DNA of 64,000 bases from Xestospongia bergquistia (taxonomy: Eukaryota; Porifera; Demospongiae; Haplosclerida; Petrosiidae): positions 8,743,501 to 8,807,500 of the forward strand of contig OZ014411.1 in assembly GCA_963965975.1 (NCBI GenBank), in the 5' to 3' direction. Of this stretch, positions 33,949 through 55,700 are shown piece after piece. Under the pieces are notes generated by a model, which worked only from the letters and a program-made list of their open reading frames with translations, did no database searches and had not been told where the DNA came from. Each line of letters starts with the position of its first letter. Position 1 is the stretch's first letter. A program made the position numbers and the translations under genes.

Positions 33949-36900
33949 TTATTTAAAAGTTGATACTGCAGGTTTAAACATTATATCGGTTACATCATCT
34001 ATACTATGAATATTCACATTACACCACTTCACACTTGGGTATAGTGAACAGTGAAAAGATAAGTACCTAAAGTATGCAATAATAAAATAAGTAATGTACA
34101 TACTTAGTACCAATTTAACTGATAAAATGAAATGTTTCAAAATTTGTATAATACCGGCATGAATGTTGTTTAAAGTGCACATGTTAATATTAACAAGTTT
34201 TGCGTACAACATTGATAATGTTAAGATATTATCTAATTATAAGCCACCCCTGTCAAGTTATTATAATTATCAATTACATTTTATAATTTATAGATTTTTC
34301 TAATAAACCCATGAAACGAGTCAACATAACATGCTTATTACCTGGAAGGATCCACCTCTTTTGTGAAGGTTGCATTTGGGTCATCATATCCATCTAAATT
34401 GACAGTAATCTGAAATGTGGGAAACAGAGATTGCTACTAGGAATATACTGACAAGAAACACATTCAATACTTGTAGGGAGGATGCATTGACATATTCATT
34501 TTAAATTACTCTTTTCCATTTGACATGTGAAGAATAAAGAAAAATATGATTCTTAAATTATCTTAACGATCACAAAGCTCCTCTATATAGTGAAAGCAGA
34601 TGATTATCAATAACGTCGTAGAGTATAATTATATGAACACTCAAAGTAGACAATGAATGCATTTGATTTGTGTACTTTGATACACATACCTGATTTTTGT
34701 ATTCATTGAGTGGAATCTTCATCAGATGTTGAAAATGAAATCCTTCTTCTTCAGTGAAACTATGCTTGAGAACAATCTGTACTATTGCCCCAACTGTAAT
34801 ATCCTCTGGTTGAATTTTATACTTTTTACATGACTTTGAGAATGCCTTCCCTCTAAAAGTAAAATCATCATTATTATTATCATAATCCTATTTTAAGCAA
34901 AGAAAAATTTACAGTTAGTAATTTCTAAATGATCTTAAATTGATCATTTCTTACCTGAGATATTGTTCTACTTCTTTCATTAGTTTTGAACTAAGGCAGT
35001 AAACAGGTCCTCCAGCATAACGAAATGTTTTCCATTTCTACAATAAAATAGTCATATTAAATTAAAATTGAATATAGAATTTACTTTTCTTAGAGATTTT
35101 GGTATAGTTCTTCGGAATTCAAACATTCGGTCTGGAGGGAAGGGAAACTTTCCAATATATCTAAATTCTTCAGTAGGATTGTATTTTTGAAACATGGACA
35201 CAAGACGAGGGATATTTACATAAACATCATCATCAAAGTGACAGAACCACCTAAAGGACAGAAGACATCACAGAAATGAACAATATCTTAACATTATGCC
35301 TATTACTCTACTTTCCATAGTGTTTTGTAAAATTTTATAATGCTCAGGAGTATAAAATAACTTAGTGTCACTGCATGTCTTTAGAATAAATGCACCTAGA
35401 TATCTGCAACTACAGAGTAGTGTTAATGATAAATAGGCCAGATATGATGACTTATTGAAAGTGTATTTGAATTTGAGGAAGTTGTAAACATTAATATAAT
35501 ATTATGAGATTTCTTGTATATGTAAAAATTAATTGGTTGATTTAACCAATATATATGGCTATACAGGTTGCATGAAAAGTGACTAAACAGTCAACAGTCA
35601 ATTTGATAGTACATTGAGAATGAAAACAGTATGATGTTTACTTTCAGTTTGCACATCAAACAAATTTCCCTCATACATGCAACTATAACAAAACAGCTTG
35701 ATCAACAACAACGACATATAAACTAAAAAAGTATTATATATATCATGTATTATGAAAATGTTCTAGAATGTTCTGTAGACTAATTATAACAAGTCCATTG
35801 CCCATATGAATAGGTACCTGGTTCTGATTGTCTAATTATGTTCTAGAGTGTTCTGTAGACTAATTATAATGAATGTTAATACATTACACAACCATATACA
35901 GACTAAATCAACCAATTAATTTTTACAGTGATATAGTCTAAGACTATTTTTGATCATGTCATGACATAATGTAATAATGAATAGAAAATTCCTTATAATC
36001 ATTTGATTGTTCAAATTATTAGACTAAGTTGTACTATGCTGATAAAGAGGCAAGTTCATGATTATAACATACCTACATTATTTGCACAAACATTTCAAGA
36101 TATTGTCAATTTACTTATAATGTCTTCCTTCTTCTATTGTCCTGTAGTAATGATCAAAATCTTCTCCTGACTTACAGCAGAGACTAGCAGAATCATGACC
36201 AATGGGACAGTTGACATGATGAACAGTAATACCTGTAAAGATAAATATTATACGAAAAAAAAATTGTAGATCTAATCAGTCTATGTCATTTATACTGCAT
36301 ATAATTATAGTACAGGATGAGATGCTTCAAAGCAATAAACATCACACTGCTGTCATTATTTAAATAGTTGCTTTAAGGTTAATTACTATAATATATAAGT
36401 ATTCTGTGGTCAGCTTTGCATTGGTATTGAATGTATTATGGCTAACCTTCATACATCCCTTTTAGGAATTGATTTTGACAAGATATAAATATATCTAGTT
36501 AGTAATCAAAACAGTACCTTGCTAAATACTTCTTAATGCATTTATTGTAGATGTATGCAATCCTAGTGGCTATAGAATACAAGTTATTCTATAATGCAAG
36601 TGATTATTGACTATATAATCCAAGTGACTATGAATCAATTTTAAAAACCTATTTTAACAATATTATCATTATTAACAAAAGACTATAAACGACATGTAGT
36701 TGTAGTTGCTTGGTATGCTATTTATTGAAGTTAATAGTCTACATAAATAATAATTGCTGGCATAAATGGAAATTGAATTTCTATTTCATTCAAAACTGAA
36801 CCAAAGATACACACTTTTTTCTCTAATTATTTAATTTTGTTACCAATATTGAATGTGTTCAAAAATATATAGAGTAAAAATGGTTTGCAATACCAGGGTT

Positions 36901-38755
36901 TCATTTAGGGGGGGAGGGGGCAGGGGGGCATTTGCCCCCCCTTGCTAGAGTCTTGCCCCCCTCCCCCCCTTGGAAATTAGGTTAGCCATTTTTTCAAGGG
37001 GTAATTGGATTAATGAATAAAGAACTGAAACTCAACACAAGGAATATACAGCATAAGATAAGCATAGACTAAACACAAGGAGTGTGTACAGTTTTTAACC
37101 TAAACACCAATAGTCTATGGGTGTTATTAAATTACTCCTAAATGCCTTATCAGCACCAGTATAACTTGGTCTATAGGTGTTAATTGTCTTATCATCACCA
37201 GAAATATGGTCATCTCATCATGTCATTTGAAAACCACAAATGGTCTGAAAATGTGCCAGAAGCGATCTCAGAGGGTCTAAAATTTTGCCCCCCTTGTCCA
37301 TTTTTCTAAATGAAACCCTGAATACTGTACATTTATATTTAATAAAAATATCTTTGTTAATAAAATAATCTGCTATACAGTAGTATAAAGTATGAAGTGA
37401 AGGGATTACAAACAGATTCAATTCACATGTATCATAATACATATATCATACATTTTTTCTTACCCATTTGCCTAGCTAATTTCAACCATTTATCTTCTTT
37501 CTTATCTGAGTCAATTTTGTCAGTTATAATGTTTACCTAAATCATGAGAAAATATCAGCTATCAATTTTATGTCATTAATTCTTAGGATCATCTACTTAT
37601 CAAAAAGAACTCGTTTGCATGTTTACTAAGAGATTACTTTTGCAATAAAGATATACCTTCTATTGACATCTGTAACTACTTTATGACATTAATTGAATTG
37701 CTGCACTATTGATTGTTTTGTTATTTTAACTAAGCCCAATCTTTAATCATAATCATGTAAATTAATATTTTTCATATTTTTATATATGTACTTTTATTTT
37801 TTATATATTTTTATTTTGAACTATATATATTTCAATCATAGCAAAAAGAGGCACTTACTACTTGACTAGAACAAACATATAGGTAGCAACTAAACACACA
37901 AAAATTTTAAGAAGTTTTAGAATTATAATATTAGAGTGGTAATCAAATCACAAGTTATATAACAATTAAGTTGACATAGTATATGATTTCTATTATCATT
38001 GACACATGCAGATGACAATACTACTACACTTGAGACTAAAAGAATGGAATTAGAATAGATAACTGACACTTAGTGGTTGCTAATATAGTAATTTGTCACT
38101 TCCTACATTGTACATATAGTTTCAATTAAAAGCAGAATTTCACCTGAGTTATAAACTGTTAAAACACCAGTTTTGTATACATACAGTTGCTATACATGTA
38201 CAAATGTTCATAGCAACTGTATGTATTATACAGAAGTGCTTTTGAGGTGTTTTAACAGTAGTCTCTTTTCACAAATCAGGTCACAGAAGTGTCTCTTATT
38301 GCAGATCATTTTAGTGTCTGTGCAGATCTGTTATATATTTTGGTACAAACACTTACTTGATCTGGATTCAAAGGCTGCATCCAGGTCACCAACAGAGGGG
38401 CGAGTCGATCGTTATGAAATTTGGTTGACGTTTTTACGCTGATATATATAGTATTCAAAATACTAAGCGAGTTGTTAAACAATATGGTCTCGTATATACC
38501 ACGACTTGGTATGATACTAGTCAATGGTACGGCTTTAGTCTGGATACTCTCGCTATGTTTTTCTGAAGTCGTCCTACTATGCCAGCTATTCACAATTGTA
38601 GTACGTTGAATATCCTGTAGAGTTGCTTTGTATTCTTGAGAATCAGTTAACGTATTTAATTCACTCTTCACTTTTTTGTAGGTTATCACACACAGTAGAA
38701 GAAGAATGACAAAAATAACAAAAAAAGCAAACCATTTTCTTCTCCACAATTTCAT
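33949..38755 (-). CDS. Fringe-like beta-1,3-N-acetylglucosaminyltransferase
   Basis: Eight exons in phase on the minus strand: 38357-38755, 37464-37536, 36115-36232, 35085-35250, 34955-35037, 34690-34852, 34342-34409, 33949-34066; 395 aa. Type II Golgi topology: short basic N-terminus (MKLWRRKW) and one signal-anchor helix (FAFFVIFVILLLLCVITY), then a stem and a GT31 catalytic domain. Motifs in Fringe order: IYISVKTSTKFHNDRLAPLL, WFCHFDDDVYVNIPRL with the metal-binding DDD, YAGGPVYCLSSKL, PEDITVGAIVQ with the catalytic-region acidic residues, and FHFQHLM. Fringe enzymes extend O-fucose on Notch EGF repeats; whether this protein uses Notch is inferred. Other GT31 families (C1GalT-like) are less similar in the WFCHxDDD and TVGxIV blocks. 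Introns 1 to 3 hold inverted-repeat elements. Confidence 0.85.
35521..35927. mobile_element. MITE with 24-bp perfect terminal inverted repeats
   Basis: TGTAAAAATTAATTGGTTGA followed by TTTA at 35521-35544 is exactly reverse-complemented at 35904-35927; similarity continues imperfectly inward (GGCTATACA versus GTATATGG). The interior contains a near-duplicate block (TCTAGAATGTTCTGTAGACT and TCTAGAGTGTTCTGTAGACT). Lies in the Fringe-like gene intron between exons 3 and 4. Confidence 0.75.
36894..37320. mobile_element. MITE with 15-bp TIRs and AATAC target duplication
   Basis: CAGGGTTTCATTTAG at 36894-36908 and CTAAATGAAACCCTG at 37306-37320 are perfect inverted repeats. The element is flanked by the direct repeat AATAC (36889-36893 and 37321-37325). 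Subterminal G-rich and C-rich tracts (TTTGCCCCCC, TCTTGCCCCC) pair with each other. CAGGG ends suggest a hAT-like origin, although that superfamily normally makes 8-bp duplications. In the intron between exons 2 and 3 of the Fringe-like gene. Confidence 0.8.
38155..38259. mobile_element. 105-nt foldback element, hairpin-forming
   Basis: Outer arms ACTGTTAAAACACC / GGTGTTTTAACAGT and inner arms CATACAGTTGCTAT / ATAGCAACTGTATG are perfect inverted repeats nested around a 16-nt loop. It lies in intron 1 of the Fringe-like gene. Most likely a tiny MITE; transcribed, it would form a long hairpin. Confidence 0.7.
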
Positions 38756-38934
38756 CTCTCATTCAAACCTGCTGACATGCCATTATAACCACCCACTTTC
38801 ATCTTAGGCAGCCGCACCCATTTTCCTCACAATTAATACGGACTAAAATAACATTAAAAACAATGGACGAACAGTCTATAACAAAACTGATTACATAAAA
38901 TAATAATAATGACTCATTAAAAATTGTCAAATCA
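38756..38934. promoter_or_regulatory. short spacer before the Fringe-like gene
   Basis: Only 179 bp separate the start of the Fringe-like gene from the stop codon of the next gene on the same strand, so this interval must hold both the Fringe-like promoter and the RhoGAP gene 3' end. No TATA box seen. Confidence 0.4.
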
Positions 38935-48205
<9,271 letters not shown>

Positions 48206-48420
48206 GATGTCTTATTGTCAGGAGTCAGTTTAGACTAGAGTATGTGCTCGAGTCTTGAGCATTTTCCTAATCTACCTAGCAATCCACACCCCCACCGCGC
48301 ACGTGGCAAATTGCAACGCCTACTTTAAACACCCACGTGTTACAATCAGCTTGGCTGTAGATCTAGCTCACTCTCATAATCGTTTACTTAAGACCAAGTT
48401 ATTAATACACACATAGCATA
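48206..48420. promoter_or_regulatory. promoter region of the F-BAR-RhoGAP gene with two CACGTG boxes
   Basis: Locally GC-richer than its surroundings (CACACCCCCACCGCGC). Two perfect E-boxes CACGTG lie at 48300-48305 and 48334-48339, 95 and 129 bp before the ATG. CACGTG is the classic bHLH-zip (Myc/Max, USF) site; use here is inferred. No TATA box. Confidence 0.5.
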
Positions 48421-49117
48421 GTCCCTATTGATTAATTGGGCTATCATGATGACTTTAGAGGATTTATACCTTTGTAATTGATCACAGAGTTCTTTTAATG
48501 ATTAAGTTAAAACATTATTCATAATTTATTTTTTAAATTTAATGACAACTGAATATTCAGATTTGGTATGAATAGAACATTTAGAATATAAAGATTAAAA
48601 GATTACTGTAAGGAATTCAAGGACAGACTTCAGATTTCATATGTGAGTTGTCAATCAGTTTTTAAGACATGGAGTATACTACAGCACAGAGAGGCACATG
48701 CTCATTAATCTATCAAGCTAAGGGAATAGATACATGATCATCAACAGGAGAGATCAAGATGGAAGGATATTCATGCTTATATCAGGCAAAGAAACATTTT
48801 TTGTTGATGATACTTTTTAAACCTGCCTAAATCTATTTCATTAAATTTTTATAGTCCATGCCTTCAACAATGATCAAAAATTCTCTTTAATCTTTGCATA
48901 ATTATTGCCTGCTACTTGATTATACCCATAATATTAATTACCCTATATATCTGTGGATTATCTTTGAGATCAAGATTGTAAGAATCAACATTATCTTGTC
49001 AAAGGATGGCCATGGCACAACCAGCTAAAGAAGGTCGTAGAAAAAGCTCACCAAAAATTATTTGAAATTGTCAAAATTTTAAGATTATCTGCTAACAAAC
49101 AAATTTAATTAATTGAA
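48421..49117. other. intergenic, no gene recognised
   Basis: AT-rich DNA upstream of the RhoGAP gene. No exon, RNA gene or repeat family recognised. Confidence 0.5.
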
Positions 49118-49120
49118 AGG

Positions 49121-49152
<32 letters not shown>

Positions 49153-49461
49153 ACCACTAAACTTCTAACAAGTAGGCAAAATGATAAAAAGTATATATTT
49201 ATAGACAAAATGAGCCTATCACATACCTTTGACCCCTACTTTCTGGCCATGTTATGACAATTCATTGTATGTCAGTACAATTCATTTATCACCACCTGTG
49301 CCATTATAAACCATAAAACAATTTATTTGTCGTTCATCAGGATAAGTTCAATGAAGTGATTAATAATTGAGGAAAATATAATAATTATATTTTGTTTATT
49401 TTGACAGTATCAGTTGTAAATCAGTGATAAAGTCGGTATAACAAATTCAATGTCTTCACAA
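49118..49461. repeat. dispersed repeat unit plus block shared with 62256-62385
   Basis: The part 49118-49345 (TA run, then CCCTACTTTCTGG, GACAATTCATTG, CATTATAAACCAT) is related to 49915-50170 and 52376-52505. The part 49327-49461 (CATCAGGATAAGTTCAATGA, ATATAATAATTATATTT) recurs at 62256-62385. These are locus-specific low-copy repeats linked to the SRCR duplications. Confidence 0.6.
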
Positions 49462-49600
49462 ACAGCTGTCTATTTATTAGATGAAATTCAGAATTACAGA
49501 GTACCTCCATCAGAATACAATAGTTTAATTATTTGGCATTACTATAGAGTTGAATTGCTTTGTAATTACATGAACTTAGTAGATGTATAAGTTACAAAAA
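49453..49600 (-). pseudogene. relic of SRCR exon 4
   Basis: Similar over about 150 bp to 56325-56490 (ACAAACAGCTGTC...ATTTATTAG, AGAGTACCTCCATCAGA, and the intron-side AAAAAAGGTAT). The frame is lost. It has the same orientation as the intact SRCR gene. Confidence 0.65.
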
Positions 49601-49782
49601 AGGTATATAAAGGCAAGGGTCCTTAACTTGCCTAAGTTTGATTTAGTTACGATTGTACTATTGCAAAATTAGCACCTTTAAGATAATTAATCATTAGATA
49701 ATTAACAACTAAATAATAGACTTACATGCAACTGCACAGTCAAAAAAACGACTGTTCCCATAGACAGCATTGTGCTAATGAA

Positions 49783-49915
49783 GTATACAGCACAGTTGCA
49801 GTTATATGAAATGCACTGTAGGTACTTTTGATAGTCCACTAACTAATAGATTGAGGAAACATTCATGAATATAGTTATAAAACATGCTTCATTTTAAATT
49901 GAAGAACTCGTGAAG

Positions 49916-49960
<45 letters not shown>

Positions 49961-50592
49961 CCAACAAGTTTGTAATAAGTTGCAAAATGATATGATACAA
50001 AGTAAATATTAATAGGTAAAATCTGCCTATCCCATATTATTGATCCCTACTTTCTGGTATGACAATTCATTGAACATCACTGACAAATCATGTTGTTAAT
50101 ATAATATTCATTCATTGTCACTTGTATCATTATAAACCATTAAATGTATTTGTCTGTCATCATGAAAATGAGATATTCTGTCATCATCTGCATAACTCTT
50201 TAAGTAGTGTGATATACATTGCAATACTCCATTTAAAGTTTTAGAAAAAATATTTTTTCAATAACAAACTTTTAAAATTTTAATGCATTAAATCATTTAA
50301 AAGGGAATCACTAATTTTGTAGCAAAAAATCATAAGACAGCTTTATTAAATCTTGTTCAGCAAATGTTCCAATGTTTTACTTACAATATTGGCAAACACA
50401 GACTTGTTTTTCTCTAAAAGGTATAAAATATATAATATACATTTGATTGGACACTGACAACTCACGTATCACAAGTCCCATCAAAACATTTCCTTTTCCT
50501 TTGGCAGTAAGTACTGCAGCGATAATTTTTAGCATCCTCTAATTAAAGTGTACATATATATTATAAATATATTCTATATTATTGTCAGCATA
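49783..50592 (-). pseudogene. duplicate of the SRCR gene 3' end (last two exons and flank)
   Basis: About 810 bp nearly identical to 52147-52932. It includes minus-strand exon copies at 50466-50538 (Cys-rich NYRCSTYCQRKRKCFDGTCD) and 50377-50413 (EKQVCVCQYCK then TAA), both with open frames, correct splice sites and the AATAAA just downstream. No matching upstream exons in the right order are present, so it is probably an orphan tail, but it could serve as an alternative 3' end if transcription reaches it. Confidence 0.7.
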
Positions 50593-51051
50593 GCCTTGCA
50601 TTTCTTTTTTAAGAATTATATATATGATAGCCTCAAATAAAATAATCTATACCATACTCTTCTATAGTGCTCAAAGTTTGCAAAATTTAGGGGTTAATAA
50701 ATTTTCGTACATGCCTCTTAAGCTTGTGTCCGAAACTTATTTAACATGTCAATTTTTTACAAGAAATTTTTGTAACTCGAACGTTTCACGATCTACAGTA
50801 TTTTAAAACATGCTAATAATAAGATTGTACTATTAATACAATTAATGTATTATAAAACAAGCCTACATTAAGATAGTATGCATGCAAATTGATTATGCAC
50901 AATTATAGTTGTTATTTGTCCAATGATTAATTATGGTGGAGTTGCAGATGTTGCTGTAAATTATAATATTGAAGGAAACGGAAAGGATGTTTTTATCATT
51001 GTAGCCATTATTGTTTGCATTTCTGTATGTTGTAAACACATGATGCTTGCA

Positions 51052-51795
51052 GGACCAGCTTACTATATGTGAAAGTTTTGCTGTGGACCTTACTTTTACT
51101 GTAGTCCATTGTGTTCATCTTTATTTAGTTGTTTTTTTCGTATTCATCTAGTTACAAAACAGCATTAGTTACTGTGATCCTATTAGAGATACAGTCAATT
51201 TACAATGTTCACCATCTTATAGTCGAAACCCCAAACCATTAATTGAATGCATCACAATTGTTATCCTATAATAATATTTCTTTTCATTTAATAATGGCCT
51301 ATAATTTACTATTTTATTTCAGACAATTGTTCAACTAACTATGATGTACGTCTTGTTGGTGGTAAATGCAGCAATGAGGCAGATTAGAAATTTGTTATGA
51401 TGGAAAATGGAATAGTTTCTGCAGATATTATATACTAGTTATTATAATATCTATAATATAGCTAGCTCAACAACTTGGCTTTACAGCTACTAACTGTAAG
51501 TACATCTCTTTTCCTTGATGAGTAAGATTACTTGTCTGTCCTTACTTATAAATTATTTGTGGTATATATAAATTTTTATTAAAAGTCCAATCCAAAGTTC
51601 ATGTTATCGTGTACACAGATGCAGCTGTCTTTAGTGATAAAAGATTTGGTCGAGGACATAATTCTTGCTTTCTCCAATTTTCTTACTGCTCCTCTGGATA
51701 TAGTCATGTCAAATACTGTGGTTTTAATATACAATCATGCAGCTTTGCTTGCCCAAATACTTATCATCAAATTGGATTGAGGTGTTATGGTGAAT
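51052..51795 (+). pseudogene. inverted SRCR relic (exons 5, 6, 7)
   Basis: Plus-strand copies of three exons of the minus-strand SRCR gene: 51052 to about 51221 (exon 5-like, ending SYCDPIRDTVNLQCSPSY), 51324 to about 51500 (exon 6-like, NYDVRLVGGKCSNEA then an in-frame stop), and 51618-51795 (exon 7-like, DAAVFSDKRFGRG, frame open). The first has lost its reading frame in the middle and the second has a stop, while the third is intact. A fragment of an SRCR paralogue inverted relative to its parent. Confidence 0.75.
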
Positions 51796-52020
51796 CAATA
51801 AATAATAATAAGATATATACTGTATATACCTTATTATATAATACTTTATACACTGGAAATTGGTCTTGTTTAGATACATTTCTGAGAGTGAGATGTTCAA
51901 TCTGTAAAATGTATTTGCAAAATATTTTTTATCATAAGAATTTCTTTATATATTTTTAAAACATTATCTAAATAACTTATGTTCTACTTTGACTTAGTCG
52001 TCAGTCAGAACCCACAAATC

Positions 52021-52145
52021 TGTATCTACAATACACTGTAGCTCTACTGTGTCTCCTGTTTATGCTACAACAACCTGAATATGTTCTATACCAACTGCTG
52101 TAAGAGCTACAGCTAAACAATTTGTATTAGGATGGACTGTATGGA
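52021..52145 (-). pseudogene. relic of SRCR exon 3
   Basis: Matches 56961-57085 (TATCTACAATACACTGTAGC, AAGAGCTACAGCTAAACAAT, AGGATGGACTG) in the same orientation as the parent gene, truncated and with frame damage. Confidence 0.7.
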
Positions 52146-52349
52146 CTATACAGCACAGTTGGAGTTATATGAAAAGCACTGTAGGTACCTTTGATATGTC
52201 CACTAACTAATAGATTGAGGAAACATTAATGAATATAGTTATAAACATATTATTAATGGTTTATTTTAGATTGAAAGTTTATTGAACTTATGAAAGTATG
52301 TATATATATATAGAATTTATATATATTTATATAATATATATAATATTTA

Positions 52350-52384
<35 letters not shown>

Positions 52385-52717
52385 TTTCAACAAGAGTTGT
52401 CAAAATGATATACAAAGTATTTATTAGCAGGTTGTTAATAAAATATTCATTTGTTGTCACTTGTTCCAATACAAACCATTAAATGTATTTGTCTGTCATC
52501 ATGGAAATGACATATTATGTCATCATCTTCATAACTTTTTCTTTCAGTAGTATCATATACATTGTAATAATCCATTTAAAGTTTTAGAAATAATATTTTT
52601 TCAACAAAATCTTTAAAATTTTAATGCATTAAATCATTTAAAAGGGAATCACTAATTTTGTAGCAAAAAGTCCTAAGACAGCTTTATTAAATTTTGTTCA
52701 GCAAATGTTCCAACATT

Positions 52718-55700
52718 TTACTTACAATATTGGCAAACACAGACTTGTTTTTCTCTAAAAGGTATAAAATATATAATATACATTTGATTGGACACTGACA
52801 ACTCACATATCACAAGTCCCATCAAAGCATTTCCTTTTCCTTTGGCAGTAAGTTCTGCAGCGATAATTTTTAGCATCCTCTAATTAAAGTGTACATATAT
52901 ATTATAAATATATTCTATATTATTGTCAGCATACCCAATTGAATGTTGAGAGCATAGTCTGTAACAAAAAAGATAATGATATTGCTTTAAACTATATTAC
53001 AAACTAACATGGATTATTATAAGATTGAGCACATGACTCACAAGTACAATCTCCACTAAAATGAGAAAGAAATGTAAATACTAACTATAGAACTATCTGG
53101 TTTATTCTTACTATTTACTTAACTTGCTGCCAATACAATGTTCACTTTTCTCCAAACAGACCTGAGCACATCCCTTCATAGCAAAACTAACAGAATCTTA
53201 TAAAAGATGAGAATTAATTGGGAAAATATAATTAAGCTTGACTACTTACTACATCTGACAGAAGTAGTCAGAGTAATCCTAATTGCATTTGTTGGTGTTG
53301 TAGGAGGTAATGGTGATGTTTCTATTATAATAAACTCATAAACTCATGTTAAATATTGAATATCCTATTCTCATTAAAAAACTCAGTAACAGAAGCAAGC
53401 TGTGGATAATTAGCCATTATAACATTAGTGTATAAAAATACATTTTATAATATATGAGATACATAACTATATATATAACATACCCTGACAATTAACTCCA
53501 GCAACTTCTGAATTTGTATATCTAGTTGCAGAATTGATGATGTGTTGATTACATTCTGAGAGTTTAGTTTCAGTTCCTGTACAATTCACATTACTATGAG
53601 TAATATATCGTCGTGGTTTGCCAAATGTAGAATTTAGTACAGCAACACCAGCTGAAACAAAGTGATATTATTATTTAGACACAATCAGAATGTAATTACA
53701 TACAATTGACATTGAACAGTTGACGACAAACAACTTGGGCATCTCTATCATCCCATCCATTATCAGATACAAGTCCCCAAATATCATTTCTACATATTTG
53801 AACTGTACCATTTGATGCAACTGGACCTCCAACAAGGCGAACATCATCCTCCTCACATCCTATGTCATAAAATTAGAATATAATAGAACTAATAGATACA
53901 TTTAATGCAGCTAAAGTGAAAACTTATCTGTTCAGAAGTTATGTATTCTTTATTAGTGCTAGCATGTATATAAAATTACATACAGCAGGTCTTAAGTTCT
54001 ATTAGATCATTTTTATATACAACATCAAAGACTTTCTCACATCATTTAACAATATCAAAAGAGAGTATGATTTCTATACTAGTTTTGTTTTAGAGGTAGA
54101 AATTTTATTTTTGATACCATTCATTTTCTGATGTCATTTTTAAACTACGATATTGAATAGCACATACAGACATTTATAATTAGACATAATTTACAAGAAG
54201 TGTTTATCCATAAAATTTGCTAACCATCATAGCAATGTAGACCAATAGTGTATTGACGATTACAATAGAAGTATGGAAATTCAGATTTTTGACATTCGGA
54301 TATCGTATTTTCATGTCCAAAACAATTTACATGTGCGTAGACCATTGGTCCTTCACCATCACCAAATTTAGAATTTGTAGATATTATAGCACCTGTAAAC
54401 ATAAGAATGAATTAAATATAATATAGATCCCTCTTAACAAAACTATAATAAAATTCATCCTATAATAGTTGTTTTGGTGATACTAATATTAAGCTAGCAG
54501 ATGATATTGACAGACTAAAAATTGCTAGAAAAAAAAGCGCGTAGAAAGTTACTAAAGATTGGAATTCAATAATCATATCAATCATTGTAACACACTCAAA
54601 AAAGCTAACAATAAAATTATGTGTTGTTGGTTAAAACAACACGATGCATTCAGAATAAAACAACGCAAGTAGTAGTGGACATAACTTTAACTATATAGAT
54701 TGCTTAAAAGGAGAGCAGAAATTGCCTAAGCAATTATAGGATTGTTTAACACATATAGCATGTTTGTGAAAGATATCATTAAATGATACAGTCTATTCCA
54801 CTTAAGTGTACATTAACTATTTGTTTTATTAAAGGTGTAGTGGTGGAATTAATTAGTACTCTTTAGAATATCCGTACCAACTGTTTATTTTAAAATCTTT
54901 TAATAATTTTTGTATAATGCTATATTTTATTATATATATACTACATTAGTTATAACAACAAATATATTCTTGAGCTAACAACAACATGTGTGATTAATAT
55001 ATAGGCACATACCATTGACATCATCGTGTCCTAACTGTTTACATGCTACATAAGCTGAAGAAAGTGCAAAGTCATGACTACATACTGTACCCCAGACACC
55101 ACCAGTACACACTTCTAATCGTCCCTCAATCTCAACAGTTCCATTAACAAGTCGAACATCTCCTTCGTTACAGTTTTGGGGTTCTGAATGAAGATAATAG
55201 TCAAGGTAGACTAAAATTTATTAAAAATATCTAAAGAAATTTTTATGATAGAAATTTTTTTAGAAAATATACTTTACTGATTGAACATCCCACTCTCAGA
55301 AATTTATCTAAACAAGACCAATTTCCAGTGTATAAAGTATTATATTAATAAATGTATATACAGTATGTATTTTGTTATTATTTATTAAATTACCATAATA
55401 ACATCTCAATCCAAATTGATGATTATTTTCTGGACAAGGAGAGCTGCATAATTGTATACCAAATTCACAGTATTTGACATGACTATATTCAGGGCACCAA
55501 TAGAATTGAAGAAAGCCAGAATTTGCTCCTCGACCAAATCTTCCATCATTAAAGACAGCTGCATCTGTGTACATAATAATATGAACTTTGGATTGCCCTT
55601 TTAATATAAAATTTATATATACCACAAACAATTTATAAGTAAGGACACAAAAATAATCTTTCTCACAAGGAAAGGTTCACATGTACATATCATCAATAAT

